Assembly: GCF_019396325.1 (NCBI RefSeq)
Contig: NZ_JAHKRO010000066.1
Span: 1 to 54,195 of the forward strand
Origin: Nonomuraea ceibae
Lineage (GTDB): Bacteria > Actinomycetota > Actinomycetes > Streptosporangiales > Streptosporangiaceae
Length of the DNA stretch: 54,195 bases
Direction of reading: 5' to 3'
The notes under the pieces were generated by a model that searched no databases, was not told where the DNA came from, and was given only the letters and a program-made list of their open reading frames with translations. Each line of letters opens with the position of its first letter. The stretch's first letter is position 1. A program made the position numbers and the translations under genes. Below, piece by piece: positions 17,338 to 25,154 of this stretch.

Positions 17338-17364
17338 GACGGTCCCGCATCACCGGATGTGACA
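17338..17364 (-). promoter_or_regulatory. ECF41-type promoter of the sigma-factor operon
   Basis: On the minus strand, TGTCACA (17364-17358) is followed by exactly 16 bases and CGTC (17341-17338). This matches the published ECF41 target consensus TGTCACA-N16-CGTC. It lies 27 bases upstream of the sigma-factor ATG, which fits autoregulation. Confidence 0.8.
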
Positions 17365-17408
17365 GCCGATGGGTAGAAATACCGCGATGAGCATGATGAG
17401 CTTGGGAA

Positions 17409-18083
17409 ATGGCGCGAAATCTCATCCTTTCCGGAGGCCTGTACCACGACTTCGACGCCACGTCGGCCGCCCTCGCCGACGCGCTCGCCGAGGTCGGCGT
17501 CGAATCCGAGACCACCGAAGACATCGCCGGCGCCCTCAGCGAACCACCCGAAGTCCAGCTCATCACCATCAACGCGCTCCGCTGGCAGATGACCCACGAA
17601 CGCTTCGCCGACCAGCGCGACCAATGGCGCTTCCACCTCCCCGCCCAAGCCCGCACCACCCTCCTCGACCACCTTGACCGCGGCGGCGCCCTGCTGTGCA
17701 TGCACACGGCGTCCATCTGCTTCGACGACTGGCAAGGCTGGCCCCGCGTCCTCGGCGGCTGCTGGACCTGGCCCAAGTCCCACCACCCGCCGCTCGGCTG
17801 GACCGGCGTCCGCGTCCACGGCGGCCACCCCATCGTCGACGGGCTGCGCGACTTCGACGTCGTCGACGAGGTGTACAGCGACCTCGACGTGCTGCCCGAC
17901 GTCCGGCCCCTCGCCTCCTCCCACGGCCAGCCGCTCATCTGGGCCCGGCCGGTGCGGCGGGGGAGGGTCTTCTACGACGCGCTCGGGCATGACACGCGCT
18001 CGTACGAGAACGAGATCCACCGGACCCTGCTGCAACGGGCGGCGCTCTGGCTCCTGAAACGCCCCACCACGATCACCGACTAA
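17409..18083 (+). CDS. ThuA-like domain protein
   Basis: This 224-residue protein has the ThuA fold, a glutamine-amidotransferase-like alpha/beta domain found in sugar-utilisation and some hydrolase contexts. Typical features are the N-terminal strand NLILSGGLYHDF, LDHLDRGGALLCMHTASICF, the glycine-rich GGCWTWPKSHHPP loop, HPIVDGLRDFDVVDEVYSDL and a late GRVFYDALGHD motif. There is no signal peptide. It is divergent from the ECF41 sigma gene. No sugar genes are adjacent, so a catabolic role is unproven. After its stop comes a gene-free repeat region of almost 1 kb. Confidence 0.85.
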   Translation: MARNLILSGGLYHDFDATSAALADALAEVGVESETTEDIAGALSEPPEVQLITINALRWQMTHERFADQRDQWRFHLPAQARTTLLDHLDRGGALLCMHTASICFDDWQGWPRVLGGCWTWPKSHHPPLGWTGVRVHGGHPIVDGLRDFDVVDEVYSDLDVLPDVRPLASSHGQPLIWARPVRRGRVFYDALGHDTRSYENEIHRTLLQRAALWLLKRPTTITD

Positions 18084-18147
18084 CCACCTAAGGGCTTTAA
18101 CCGGTCACGGAGTCGCGCTCCTACGGTCTCGACCTTCCAAACGGCAA

Positions 18148-18619
18148 GGCCCTCACGGGCGGGGCGCTGCGCGCCGGGCGGTTTCGGGCGTCCTTCCAGG
18201 GCGGCTGGCGCCGCACCGCATGGCCCTCACGGGTGAGGGCGCTGCGCGCCGAGCGGTTCGGACGTCCTTTCGGGGCGGCTAGCGCCGCACCGCATGGCCC
18301 TCACGGGCGGGGCGCTGCGCGCCGGGCGGTTCGGACGTCCTTCCAGGGCGGCTGGCGCCGCAGGGCATCGTCCTCACATGGGGGCGCTTCGCGCCGGGCG
18401 GCTCGGGCGCCCTTTCGGGGCGGCTGGCGCCGCACCGCATGGCCCTCACGGGCCGGGCGCTGCGCGCCGGGCGGTTCGGACGTCCTTCCAGGGCGGCTGG
18501 CGCCGCAGGGCATCGTCCTCACATAGGGGCGCTTCGCGCCGGGCGGTTCACGCGGTCACGGTTGGCGGCCCACACCGGAACGCAAGGCCCTCACCAGCGA
18601 GGCGTTGCGCCCCGAAAGG
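18148..18619. repeat. Tandem array of about seven 72-74 bp GC-rich units
   Basis: Units start near 18148, 18222, 18296, 18369, 18441, 18514 and 18586. Most begin with GGCCCTCACGGGC, continue with a GGCGC..GCGCC hairpin and CGGTTCGGACGTCC, and end with GGCGGCTGGCGCCGC. Two flavours alternate in part: one ends in CACCGCATGG, the other in CAGGGCATCGTCCTCACAT. The period is not a multiple of three and reading frames through it look like repeat translations, so I treat it as non-coding. It forms the left half of the gene-free stretch 18084-19048. Confidence 0.9.
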
Positions 18620-18690
18620 CTTGACGATGCGAGTGGGCTGTGGCCGGTGGGCTTTTCGGTGGCATCGGGGCGTTCCGCTGCGGCGTGAGC

Positions 18691-18762
18691 CGCCGTGGAA
18701 GAACGTCCGAACCGCCCGGCGCGAAGCGCCCGCCCGTGAGGGCCATGCGGCGTCAGCCGCCG
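18691..18762. repeat. Inverted copy of the 73-bp repeat
   Basis: This segment is the reverse complement of one unit of the 18148-18619 array: GGCCCTCACGGGC, GGGCGCTTCGCGCC and GGTTCGGACGT can all be read on the minus strand. It faces the array across about 70 bases, so transcripts or single strands could pair over long range. Confidence 0.8.
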
Positions 18763-18767
18763 GGGAT

Positions 18768-18880
18768 GGGCGGCGCGGCGTCCGCCACCTGGGATCGGCG
18801 GCGCGGCGTCAACCGGCTTGGACGGGGGTGGCACGGCGTCAGCCGCCTGGACGGGGTGGCGCGGCGCCAGCCGCTGCGGA
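18768..18880. repeat. Imperfect repeat of about 29 bp, roughly four units
   Basis: Units share a GGYGGCRCGGCGTCA-like core followed by a CCGCCTGGAC-like segment. They lie directly after the inverted 73-bp copy. The remaining part up to the NUDIX start at 19049 holds no gene I can support. Confidence 0.6.
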
Positions 18881-19048
18881 GAGCCGGCCCGACGACCGCT
18901 GCCTGGGGTAGGGCGGCGCGGCAGGCACCACGGCAGGAGCGCGACAACGCCCACCAACCCCCACGACGACCGGCCCCCGACCCCCAACCCACCCCCGCGT
19001 CCCCCTAGGGGTGTCGAAACTGTCACACCCGTCTGAGATCGTGGCCCC

Positions 19049-19555
19049 GTGGACGAACGTATAGAACTGGTGAACGAGCAGGACGACGTGGTCGGTGTCG
19101 CGGATCGCGACGAGGCCACCCGGCGGGGCTGGCTGCACCGCATCGCCACCACCGTGTGCAGGGACGAGCGGGGCCGCATCCTCGTGCACCGCCGCCCCGA
19201 CGACTCCCCCCGTTTCCCGGGCTACTACGACGTGCTGGTCGGCGGCGGGGTGGACATCGGCGAGTCCTACGAGGAGGCGGCCCGCCGGGAGCTGGCCGAG
19301 GAGCTGGGCGTGGGGGCGCCGGTGGAGTTCGTCGTCAAGTTCCTGTGCCGGGGCATCCTGGGCCCGTACTGGATGGGGGTGCACGAGGCGGTGATCACCG
19401 GTCCGTTGCGCCCGGACCCGGCCGAGGTGCCCTGGTACGGCTGGATGGGGGAGGCGGAGCTGCGGCTGGCGATGTGCCGCTGGCCGTTCGTGCCCGACGG
19501 TCAGGAGGCCTTCGCCCGCTATCTGGCCATGCGTGCCACCTCGATGGCTTCGTGA
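19049..19555 (+). CDS. NUDIX hydrolase (YfcD/IDI-like)
   Basis: This 168-residue pyrophosphohydrolase has a complete NUDIX box, GGGVDIGESYEEAARRELAEELGV (Gx5Ex7REUxEExGU), at about residues 66-89. The N-terminal part (ELVNEQDDVVGVADRDEATRRGWLHR) resembles the YfcD and isopentenyl-diphosphate-isomerase-like subgroup. The substrate cannot be assigned. It is a single gene, starting at GTG 19049 with no strong ribosome-binding site, and its stop is 10 bases from the convergent phosphotransferase. Confidence 0.9.
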   Translation: MDERIELVNEQDDVVGVADRDEATRRGWLHRIATTVCRDERGRILVHRRPDDSPRFPGYYDVLVGGGVDIGESYEEAARRELAEELGVGAPVEFVVKFLCRGILGPYWMGVHEAVITGPLRPDPAEVPWYGWMGEAELRLAMCRWPFVPDGQEAFARYLAMRATSMAS

Positions 19556-19564
19556 GAAACGGCG

Positions 19565-20446
19565 TCAACCAGCGCGACGCGAGGCGGCATCCGGCTGGTC
19601 GGCATCGAGGGCGTCGAGGGCGGCGCGGAGCTGGGTGAGCCATTCCACGCCCAGCCGGTGCCCGTCCGGGAGCTGGTCGTCGCGGTCCCAGCGCCACGTG
19701 GTGACCATCGCCAGTACGAGGGTCCGGCAGTCGCGCAGCAGACCCGGGTCCATGCCCGGATAGTGCTGGCCCACGTCCTCGGGCGCATGGGCGAGGTCGA
19801 ACTCCACGGGTCCGCGGCAGCACGTCTCGAGGTCGATGAACAGCAGCCCGTCCTTCGTCGTCAGCACGTTGCCCGGGTGGGGTTCGCCGTGCAGCAGCTG
19901 CTGGGCGGCGCCGCCACGCTCGTCCACGGCCCGGCCCAGGGTTCGCAACGTGTCACCGAGCAGGTCCCGGTCCTCGTCGGAGAGCGCCGGGGTGCGGTCA
20001 TGGCTCGCCAGGAGCCGCAGAGCCTCCTCGACCCGATCGGTGAAGTGCGGCGCGGCGACATCGAGCGTGCGCATCCCGTGGTGCAGCCGTTCGAGCGCCC
20101 GGGCGTAGGCGTCCGGCGGTGGCGTGACCGCGTCCGGCGTCACCGGCTCGTAGTACGTCCACAACGTGATCGCGAACCCGTCACGCTCGTGCACGCCCGG
20201 CTTCACCCGAGCGTCCAGCGCGGCCACCGGGCTGCCGGTCGCGGCGAGGCGTTGCGCCAGCTCGACCTCGAACGGCGCGACGTGCTCCGCCTCGGGCGCG
20301 ACCCTGGCCAGCACGTCACACGGGGTCAACCGCAGCGTGAGCTTGTTGGAGTCCTGGAGGACGACCGCGTCGTCGGCCGCCAGGCCGAGCGACGAGGCGA
20401 CGGACCGGGCCGCGGCCACCGCACGCAGACCCTCTGACGCCCGCAT
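19565..20446 (-). CDS. Aminoglycoside/choline-kinase-like phosphotransferase (APH family)
   Basis: This 293-residue protein has the APH fold. The catalytic loop is LLHGEPHPGNVL, where the usual HGDxHxxN has Glu for Asp, and the metal-binding motif is FIDLETCCRGPVEFDLAH. Family members phosphorylate antibiotics, sugars or cell metabolites; no resistance role can be claimed from the sequence. ATG 20446 starts the recognisable fold. The frame stays open upstream only because it runs into a 14-bp minisatellite (20473-20576), so a longer start is not credible. Confidence 0.82.
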   Translation of the reverse strand: MRASEGLRAVAAARSVASSLGLAADDAVVLQDSNKLTLRLTPCDVLARVAPEAEHVAPFEVELAQRLAATGSPVAALDARVKPGVHERDGFAITLWTYYEPVTPDAVTPPPDAYARALERLHHGMRTLDVAAPHFTDRVEEALRLLASHDRTPALSDEDRDLLGDTLRTLGRAVDERGGAAQQLLHGEPHPGNVLTTKDGLLFIDLETCCRGPVEFDLAHAPEDVGQHYPGMDPGLLRDCRTLVLAMVTTWRWDRDDQLPDGHRLGVEWLTQLRAALDALDADQPDAASRRAG

Positions 20447-20472
20447 TCGCCACCCGCCCCTCACGCCTCGAT

Positions 20473-20576
20473 AACCGCCACCCGGCAACCGCCACCCGGC
20501 AACCGCCACCCGGCAACCGCCACCCGGCAACGGCAACCGGCACCCGGCAACCGGCACACGGCAACCGGCACCCGAC
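20473..20576. repeat. 14-bp minisatellite (AACCGCCACCCGGC)
   Basis: Four exact copies run from 20473 to 20528. A short break follows, then three variant copies with AACCGGCACCCGGC. The array lies 26 bases upstream of the phosphotransferase ATG, so copy-number change would alter its promoter spacing. Confidence 0.9.
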
Positions 20577-20594
20577 CACCGGGCCGCCGCCGCG

Positions 20595-21191
20595 TCATGG
20601 AGACCCGTTGGTCAGTAGCAGGTAGAAGACATCCCCACGGTAGAAGAACGTGGCCGTGTCCGACTCTCCACCATCAAAGTAGGCCAAGCCCGCACAAGCC
20701 GCACCTGAGTAATACCCCGTGCCACGCAGGAAGTCCGGCCGCACCTCGCAGAACGACCACCCCGCCACGTCACCCCCGAACAGCGCCTCCGGCAACGGCC
20801 CCAGCACCGCCCAGGCCGCCTCGTCGTCCAGGTGCCGCCCGTAGGGACTGAACGCCTCCCGCAACATCCAGCGCAGCCGCCGCCAGAACCCGTCCGCGCC
20901 CAGCTCCCGTACGTCCGGCCGCACCGGGCCATCCACCACCAGCGGGCCGTCGCCGTCCTGCAGGTTCCACCACCCCCGAGTCCGGTCGACGGCGAGCATC
21001 ATCTCCTCGAACAGCGGGTCGCGCAGGAACGCGGACAGGACCTCGGCCCGGTCGCCGCCGGTCACCGGCGCGTCGGCGCGCACCTTGAGCAGGAAGGCGT
21101 TGCTGTTCATGACGGTGTCCACCGCGTCGAGGAACGCCCCGACGGCCGGCGCCGCGGGCCCGTCATACAGCTCGTTCAGCAGCGAGAGCAC
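20595..21191 (-). CDS. Conserved hypothetical protein, 198 residues
   Basis: I do not recognise this family. The protein has no signal peptide or membrane span and is acidic and aromatic-rich, with a tryptophan-rich middle (RTRGWWNLQDGDGP, GFWRRLRWMLREAF) and a beta-rich C-terminus ending YRGDVFYLLLTNGSP. The codon pattern is that of a genuine gene. GTG 21191 is the only good start and its ribosome-binding site is weak. It lies 31 bases downstream of the DinB-like gene on the same strand, so the two may be co-transcribed. Confidence 0.7.
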   Translation of the reverse strand: MLSLLNELYDGPAAPAVGAFLDAVDTVMNSNAFLLKVRADAPVTGGDRAEVLSAFLRDPLFEEMMLAVDRTRGWWNLQDGDGPLVVDGPVRPDVRELGADGFWRRLRWMLREAFSPYGRHLDDEAAWAVLGPLPEALFGGDVAGWSFCEVRPDFLRGTGYYSGAACAGLAYFDGGESDTATFFYRGDVFYLLLTNGSP

Positions 21192-21222
21192 TCGAAGGCC
21201 AAGCAGAGGGCGTACGCGGCGG

Positions 21223-21756
21223 TCAGCGGAGGTTCGCCCGCTGGAGGCGCAGGCTGCCGATCTCGGCGGCGTTCTTCATCAGCTCGACGTTCGCCCACGC
21301 CAGCACGTGGCCGAGGGTCAGGCCGCCCTCGGCGAACCAGGTGGTGCGGTCCGTCGCGTCGAGGTCGGCGTCGGAGAGCGCGTCCAGGGCGGCGCGCCAG
21401 CGGTCGTGGTGGCCGGTCAACGAGGTCACGGCCGAGCGCACGTCGCCCGGCCACGTGGTGGCCGCCGCCACGGCGGCCCAGTCGGCGGAGGCGCCGTCGC
21501 CGAAGCATCCGGCGTACGCGTTCTCCCACCACATGCCCATGTGCCACATCACCCATCCAATCGTCGGCAGCGGGATCGGGTCGAGCTCTTCCAGGGAGAA
21601 GTCCGCGGTCCACGTGCCGTCGGGGCGCGGCCGCACGGTCCAGCAGTTCGGCACCGGCTCCCACAGGGCGTCCTCGTCGGTGAGCTGGTCGAGGTGGAGG
21701 GTCAGCAGCGACCACGTCAGGTCGAACTGCCAGCGAATGCGATCAAGTTCAGTCAT
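21223..21756 (-). CDS. DinB/DUF664-family protein
   Basis: This 177-residue four-helix-bundle protein is of the DinB superfamily, which includes metal-dependent thiol S-transferases. It starts MTELDRIRWQFDLTWSLL and has histidines in the spacing expected for the metal site: LTLHLDQL, WVMWHMGMWWEN and LTLGHVLAW. ATG 21756 is preceded by AGGGTGA. It faces away from the secreted beta-helix gene. The exact thiol or substrate is unknown. Confidence 0.85.
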   Translation of the reverse strand: MTELDRIRWQFDLTWSLLTLHLDQLTDEDALWEPVPNCWTVRPRPDGTWTADFSLEELDPIPLPTIGWVMWHMGMWWENAYAGCFGDGASADWAAVAAATTWPGDVRSAVTSLTGHHDRWRAALDALSDADLDATDRTTWFAEGGLTLGHVLAWANVELMKNAAEIGSLRLQRANLR

Positions 21757-21898
21757 GTGATCACCCTATGGGCATGCCGGGAAGGCCCAGGACCGTCATG
21801 GTTTCACCCCTTTCCGGCGTCCGGTTCCGCGCTTCACCGGGCGGCGTCCACGGGGGGATGCTGGCGCTCGCCGGTCAGCTACGGGGACGGGAGACCTC

Positions 21899-23014
21899 AT
21901 GACGGTACGGGGAGTGGTGGCGGCGGCGTTGTGCGCGGCCCTGACGACGGCCGCGCTCGCCGTGCCCGCCGGGGCACGCACGGCGGCGGTGGCCTGCGGC
22001 GACGTCGTGACCGCCGACGTCACGCTCGACGCCGACCTGAACTGCGCGGGCGGCGGCCTGGTCATCGGGGCCGACGGCGTCGTGGTGGACCTCGCCGGCC
22101 ACACGATCACCGGCTCCGGCGCCGGCAGGGGGATCGACGTGGCCGGGCATGCGGGCGTGACCGTGCGCGACGGCGCCATCAGCGGATTCACGTACGGGAT
22201 CCACCAGTTCGCCAAGAACCCGAGCTCGCCGCTCACCGTCGAGGCGGTGCGGTTCGCCGCGGCGCCGGTGCGGGTGTTCGCCGGGGTGCTGACGATCGGC
22301 GGCACGCCCGCCACCTGCCGGCTCGACGGGCTCGACAGGCAGCTCGGCCCGGTCACGGTCGATCGGTGCTCGGTGACGGGCGGGGTCGTGCTGCGCGACG
22401 CCAACAGCTCCGCCATCCGCGACAGCCGGCTCACCACCGGCTGGCTGAACGTCGTCCAGTCCGACCGCGGCGTCTACACGGGCAACACGTTCGACGCCTT
22501 CCCCGTCAGCACGGGCGTGGAGAGCCGCCGCAACCGGTTCGCCGGGAACGTGTTCAGGAACGCCGCCGTCGCCCTGGGGGCCGGCGAGGTCTACCAGCCG
22601 GAGGCGGCCGGGGTGGTCGAGCGCAACCTGTTCACCGGCAACGACATCGGCCTGCGGGCCACGGGCTTCCGCAACGTGGTCGTCCGGGACAACGTGTTCA
22701 GCGGCAACCACACGGCGGGCATGCTGCTGATGAACCAGGTTCCCGCAGCCAGCCCCGAAGGCGCGATCCGGAACGTGTTCTGGCGCAACGGGCACCGGCC
22801 GAGCGGCGTGACCGACCCGGGCGGCAACCCGGTGCGCGGCGGCATCCACGTGTGGACCGACGGCGCCGAGGCCACCCGGATCATGCTCGCGCGCAATGTC
22901 GGCGCCGGGAACGCCGGGCCGATGATCTGGGCCCCGGCCGGGCAGGTCGTCGACGGCGGCGGCAACCAGGGCCCCTGCGCCCCGGCCCAGAACCCCGGCC
23001 TGACCTGCTTCTGA
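21899..23014 (+). CDS. Secreted right-handed parallel beta-helix protein
   Basis: This 371-residue exported protein has a signal peptide of about 26 residues (MTVRGVVAAALCAALTTAAL, cut after an AxA-like site). The rest is a series of short beta turns with repeating GxxVxxNxFxxN patterns (RNRFAGNVFRN, RNLFTGNDIGL, DNVFSGNHTAG), the signature of pectate-lyase-like parallel beta-helices (NosD/PbH1 type). A few cysteines (CGD, NCAGG, final CF) may form disulfides outside the cell. No catalytic triad is evident, so a carbohydrate-active or surface role is a family guess. GGGAG precedes ATG 21899. Confidence 0.85.
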   Translation: MTVRGVVAAALCAALTTAALAVPAGARTAAVACGDVVTADVTLDADLNCAGGGLVIGADGVVVDLAGHTITGSGAGRGIDVAGHAGVTVRDGAISGFTYGIHQFAKNPSSPLTVEAVRFAAAPVRVFAGVLTIGGTPATCRLDGLDRQLGPVTVDRCSVTGGVVLRDANSSAIRDSRLTTGWLNVVQSDRGVYTGNTFDAFPVSTGVESRRNRFAGNVFRNAAVALGAGEVYQPEAAGVVERNLFTGNDIGLRATGFRNVVVRDNVFSGNHTAGMLLMNQVPAASPEGAIRNVFWRNGHRPSGVTDPGGNPVRGGIHVWTDGAEATRIMLARNVGAGNAGPMIWAPAGQVVDGGGNQGPCAPAQNPGLTCF

Positions 23015-23022
23015 GGCCGGGG

Positions 23023-23376
23023 CTAGGAGGCCGCCGCGTGGTCGTGGGAGGCGCGCCCGTTCAGCAGGTGCTCACGCCCCCACGCGCCGAGGGGCGCGAG
23101 CGCCGCGTTGAGCGAGACGCCGAGCGGGGTGAGGGCGTAGGTGACGCGCCGCACCGCCCCCTCGACCGCCTCCTCCCGGAAGACGATCCCGTCGGACTCC
23201 AGCTCGCGCAGGTGCGAGGTGAGCACCTTCTCGGTGACACCGGGAATCCCGCGCCGCAACTCGCCGAACCGGCACGGCCCGTCGTTCAGCGCCCACAGGA
23301 TGAGCACCTTCCACTTCCCGCCGACCACGTCGATCGCCGCGTCGATCCCGCACACGTACGTATCCCGCCTGGTCAT
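23023..23376 (-). CDS. HxlR-family winged-helix regulator
   Basis: This 117-residue DNA-binding protein matches the HxlR/MarR-like family: an N-terminal cysteine (YVCGIDAAIDVVGGKWKVLILW), then FGELRRGIPGVTEKVLTSHLRELESDGIVFRE as the winged helix. HxlR proteins often use that cysteine to sense electrophiles or aldehydes. It is divergent from the imine-reductase-like gene at 23454, which is the expected target. It converges on the beta-helix gene, 8 bases apart. Confidence 0.92.
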   Translation of the reverse strand: MTRRDTYVCGIDAAIDVVGGKWKVLILWALNDGPCRFGELRRGIPGVTEKVLTSHLRELESDGIVFREEAVEGAVRRVTYALTPLGVSLNAALAPLGAWGREHLLNGRASHDHAAAS

Positions 23377-23453
23377 GAACCCACCATAAGGTAACCACCC
23401 ACAATAAAGTGCGTTCTTGATCTTGATCAGGGGCGGGCGCGAGCCTGGACGGC
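23377..23453. promoter_or_regulatory. Divergent HxlR/oxidoreductase promoter region
   Basis: This 77-base region has a TGATC-tt-GATCA dyad at 23418-23429 and an AT-rich stretch (23386-23410) where both promoters could lie. HxlR-family operators commonly sit in such divergent regions; the exact site is not proven. Confidence 0.4.
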
Positions 23454-24347
23454 ATGAACACGTCCAAGACTCCCATCACCCTGCTCGGCCTCGGCGACAT
23501 GGGCGCCGCGCTGGGCCGGTCCTGGCTCGCCGCCGGCCACCCGCTGACCGTCTGGAACCGTACCCCGGAGAAGGCCGGACCACTGGTCGAGGCGGGCGCC
23601 CGCGCGGCGGGCAGCGCCGCCGAGGCGGTGGCCGCGGCCACCGGTCCCGTGATCCTGTGCCTGCTGGACGACGACTCCGTCGGCGCGACGCTGGACGGCG
23701 CCGACCTGGCCGGCAAGGACCTGATCAACCTGACCACCGGCACCCCCGAGCAGGGCAGGCGGCGCGCCCGCTGGGCGGAGGAACGCGGCGCCCGCTTCCT
23801 GGACGGCGGCATCATGGCCGTACCGCCGATGATCGGCGTCCCGGAGAGCGGCGGCTACATCCTCTACAGCGGCGACCAGGCTCTGTTCGAGCGGCACCGG
23901 GAGGCGCTGGAGGTCCCGGCGGGGGTGAACTACGTCGGCTCGGACGCCGGCCACGCGGCGCTGTACGACGTCGCGCTGCTCAGCGCCATGACCGCGATGT
24001 TCGCCGGCACCACCCACGCCTTCGCCCTGGTCGACGGCGAGAAGGAGGTGGACCTGTCGCGGTTCGCCACGCTGCTCGCCGGCTGGCTCGGCGCGATGTC
24101 CGGAGCCGCCCACGGCATGGCCGCCCAGCTGGAGAGCGGCGACTACACGCTCGGCGTGCACTCCAACCTGGCCATGATGTCAGCGGGCAACACCACGTTC
24201 CTGGACACCTCGCGGGAGCAGGGCGTCGACCCCGGGCTGCTGACGCCGTTCATGGACCTGATGGCCCGGCGGGTCGCGCAGGGCCACGGCGACGAGGGCC
24301 TGGCCGGGATCGTCGGGCTGCTCAGAGAGGGCGCCGGGCGAGCGTGA
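23454..24347 (+). CDS. NADP-dependent imine-reductase-like oxidoreductase
   Basis: This 297-residue protein is of the beta-hydroxyacid dehydrogenase/imine reductase group. It has the Rossmann motif LLGLGDMGAALGRSWLAAGH, the cofactor motif VWNRTPEKA with the NADP-type arginine, and the long inter-domain helix. The segment HAALYDVALLSAMTAMF matches the ALYDxALL region that carries the catalytic Asp of imine reductases, where hydroxyacid dehydrogenases have Lys. It should therefore reduce a cyclic or exocyclic imine. It is divergent from an HxlR gene and its last 26 bases overlap the convergent methyltransferase. Confidence 0.85.
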   Translation: MNTSKTPITLLGLGDMGAALGRSWLAAGHPLTVWNRTPEKAGPLVEAGARAAGSAAEAVAAATGPVILCLLDDDSVGATLDGADLAGKDLINLTTGTPEQGRRRARWAEERGARFLDGGIMAVPPMIGVPESGGYILYSGDQALFERHREALEVPAGVNYVGSDAGHAALYDVALLSAMTAMFAGTTHAFALVDGEKEVDLSRFATLLAGWLGAMSGAAHGMAAQLESGDYTLGVHSNLAMMSAGNTTFLDTSREQGVDPGLLTPFMDLMARRVAQGHGDEGLAGIVGLLREGAGRA

Positions 24348-25110
24348 GCAGGTGACCGCTCACCCCGAGCAGCGACGGCTCGGACTCCATGACCCGCTGG
24401 GCGTCGAGCAGCAGCGCCCGCCGCCCCGGGTCGTCGAGCCAGTCGTCGAGGTCCCCGTACAGCCAGAACGCCCCCTCCAGCCCGTACCTGCCGACCTCGG
24501 GGAACCCGGCGTCGGCGAACTCGCCCGGCACGTCGTCCGGATCGTGGAAGTAGGCGGTGAAGCCGCGCCCCGGCGAGAGCATGACGCCGCCGGTCGCGGC
24601 GGCGAGCGCGGCCTGCCGCTCCGGCGCGCGCACGTAGTGGCCGAGCTGGATGGTGCCGTGCACGGCCGCGTAGCGGTTGATGGTCGCGGCCGCCACCAGC
24701 CCGCCCGGCCGCACGGCGCGCCGGGCCTCCGCCAGCGCCCGCACCCGGTCGGCGCGCTCGGGCAGGTGGTAGAGCGGGCCCAGCAGCAGGACCGCGTCGG
24801 CGCTCGCGTCGGGCACCGGCAGGCGGCGCGCGTCGCCCAGCCGGGCGCGCACCCCGGGCAGCCGCGCGGCCCGCTCGACGTGCAGCGGGATCGGGTCCAG
24901 CAGCTCGACCTCGTAGCCGTCGGCGCTCAGCCATTCGGCGTGCGCCCCGGTGCCGCCGCCCACGTCCAGCACCCGGGCCGGGGCCGGGGGCAGCGTCCGG
25001 CGCAACACGTCCTGCGTGCGCCACAGCTCCAGCCGGTTGCGCCCTTCGCGCAGCCGTTCGTGCTCCAGGTCCTGGGCGTAGTAAGCGACGAGCTCGGGTG
25101 TCAGCGCCAT
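24322..25110 (-). CDS. Class I SAM-dependent methyltransferase
   Basis: This 262-residue methyltransferase has motif I VLDVGGGTGAHAEWL, the acidic end of strand 2 (VELLDPIP) and motif LLGPLYHLPERADR after strand 4. The overall shape is that of UbiE-like small-molecule methyltransferases. The substrate is unknown. The C-terminus overlaps the imine-reductase-like gene tail to tail. It starts at ATG 25110; the MerR gene ends 44 bases upstream on the same strand, so the two could share a transcript. Confidence 0.88.
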   Translation of the reverse strand: MALTPELVAYYAQDLEHERLREGRNRLELWRTQDVLRRTLPPAPARVLDVGGGTGAHAEWLSADGYEVELLDPIPLHVERAARLPGVRARLGDARRLPVPDASADAVLLLGPLYHLPERADRVRALAEARRAVRPGGLVAAATINRYAAVHGTIQLGHYVRAPERQAALAAATGGVMLSPGRGFTAYFHDPDDVPGEFADAGFPEVGRYGLEGAFWLYGDLDDWLDDPGRRALLLDAQRVMESEPSLLGVSGHLLTLARRPL

Positions 25111-25154
25111 ACTCGATCTTGCCGAGCGGCGGGGGCCACCGGCAACCGGAATTT

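Noticed and set aside
18148..18619. CRISPR-like regular spacing
   Set aside because: Units are contiguous and similar over their full length, with no unique spacers and no cas genes.
18294..18911. Long open frame of about 205 codons through the repeat block
   Set aside because: It is a translation of 73-bp repeats with a period that is not a multiple of three, lacks a ribosome-binding site and has repeat-driven composition.
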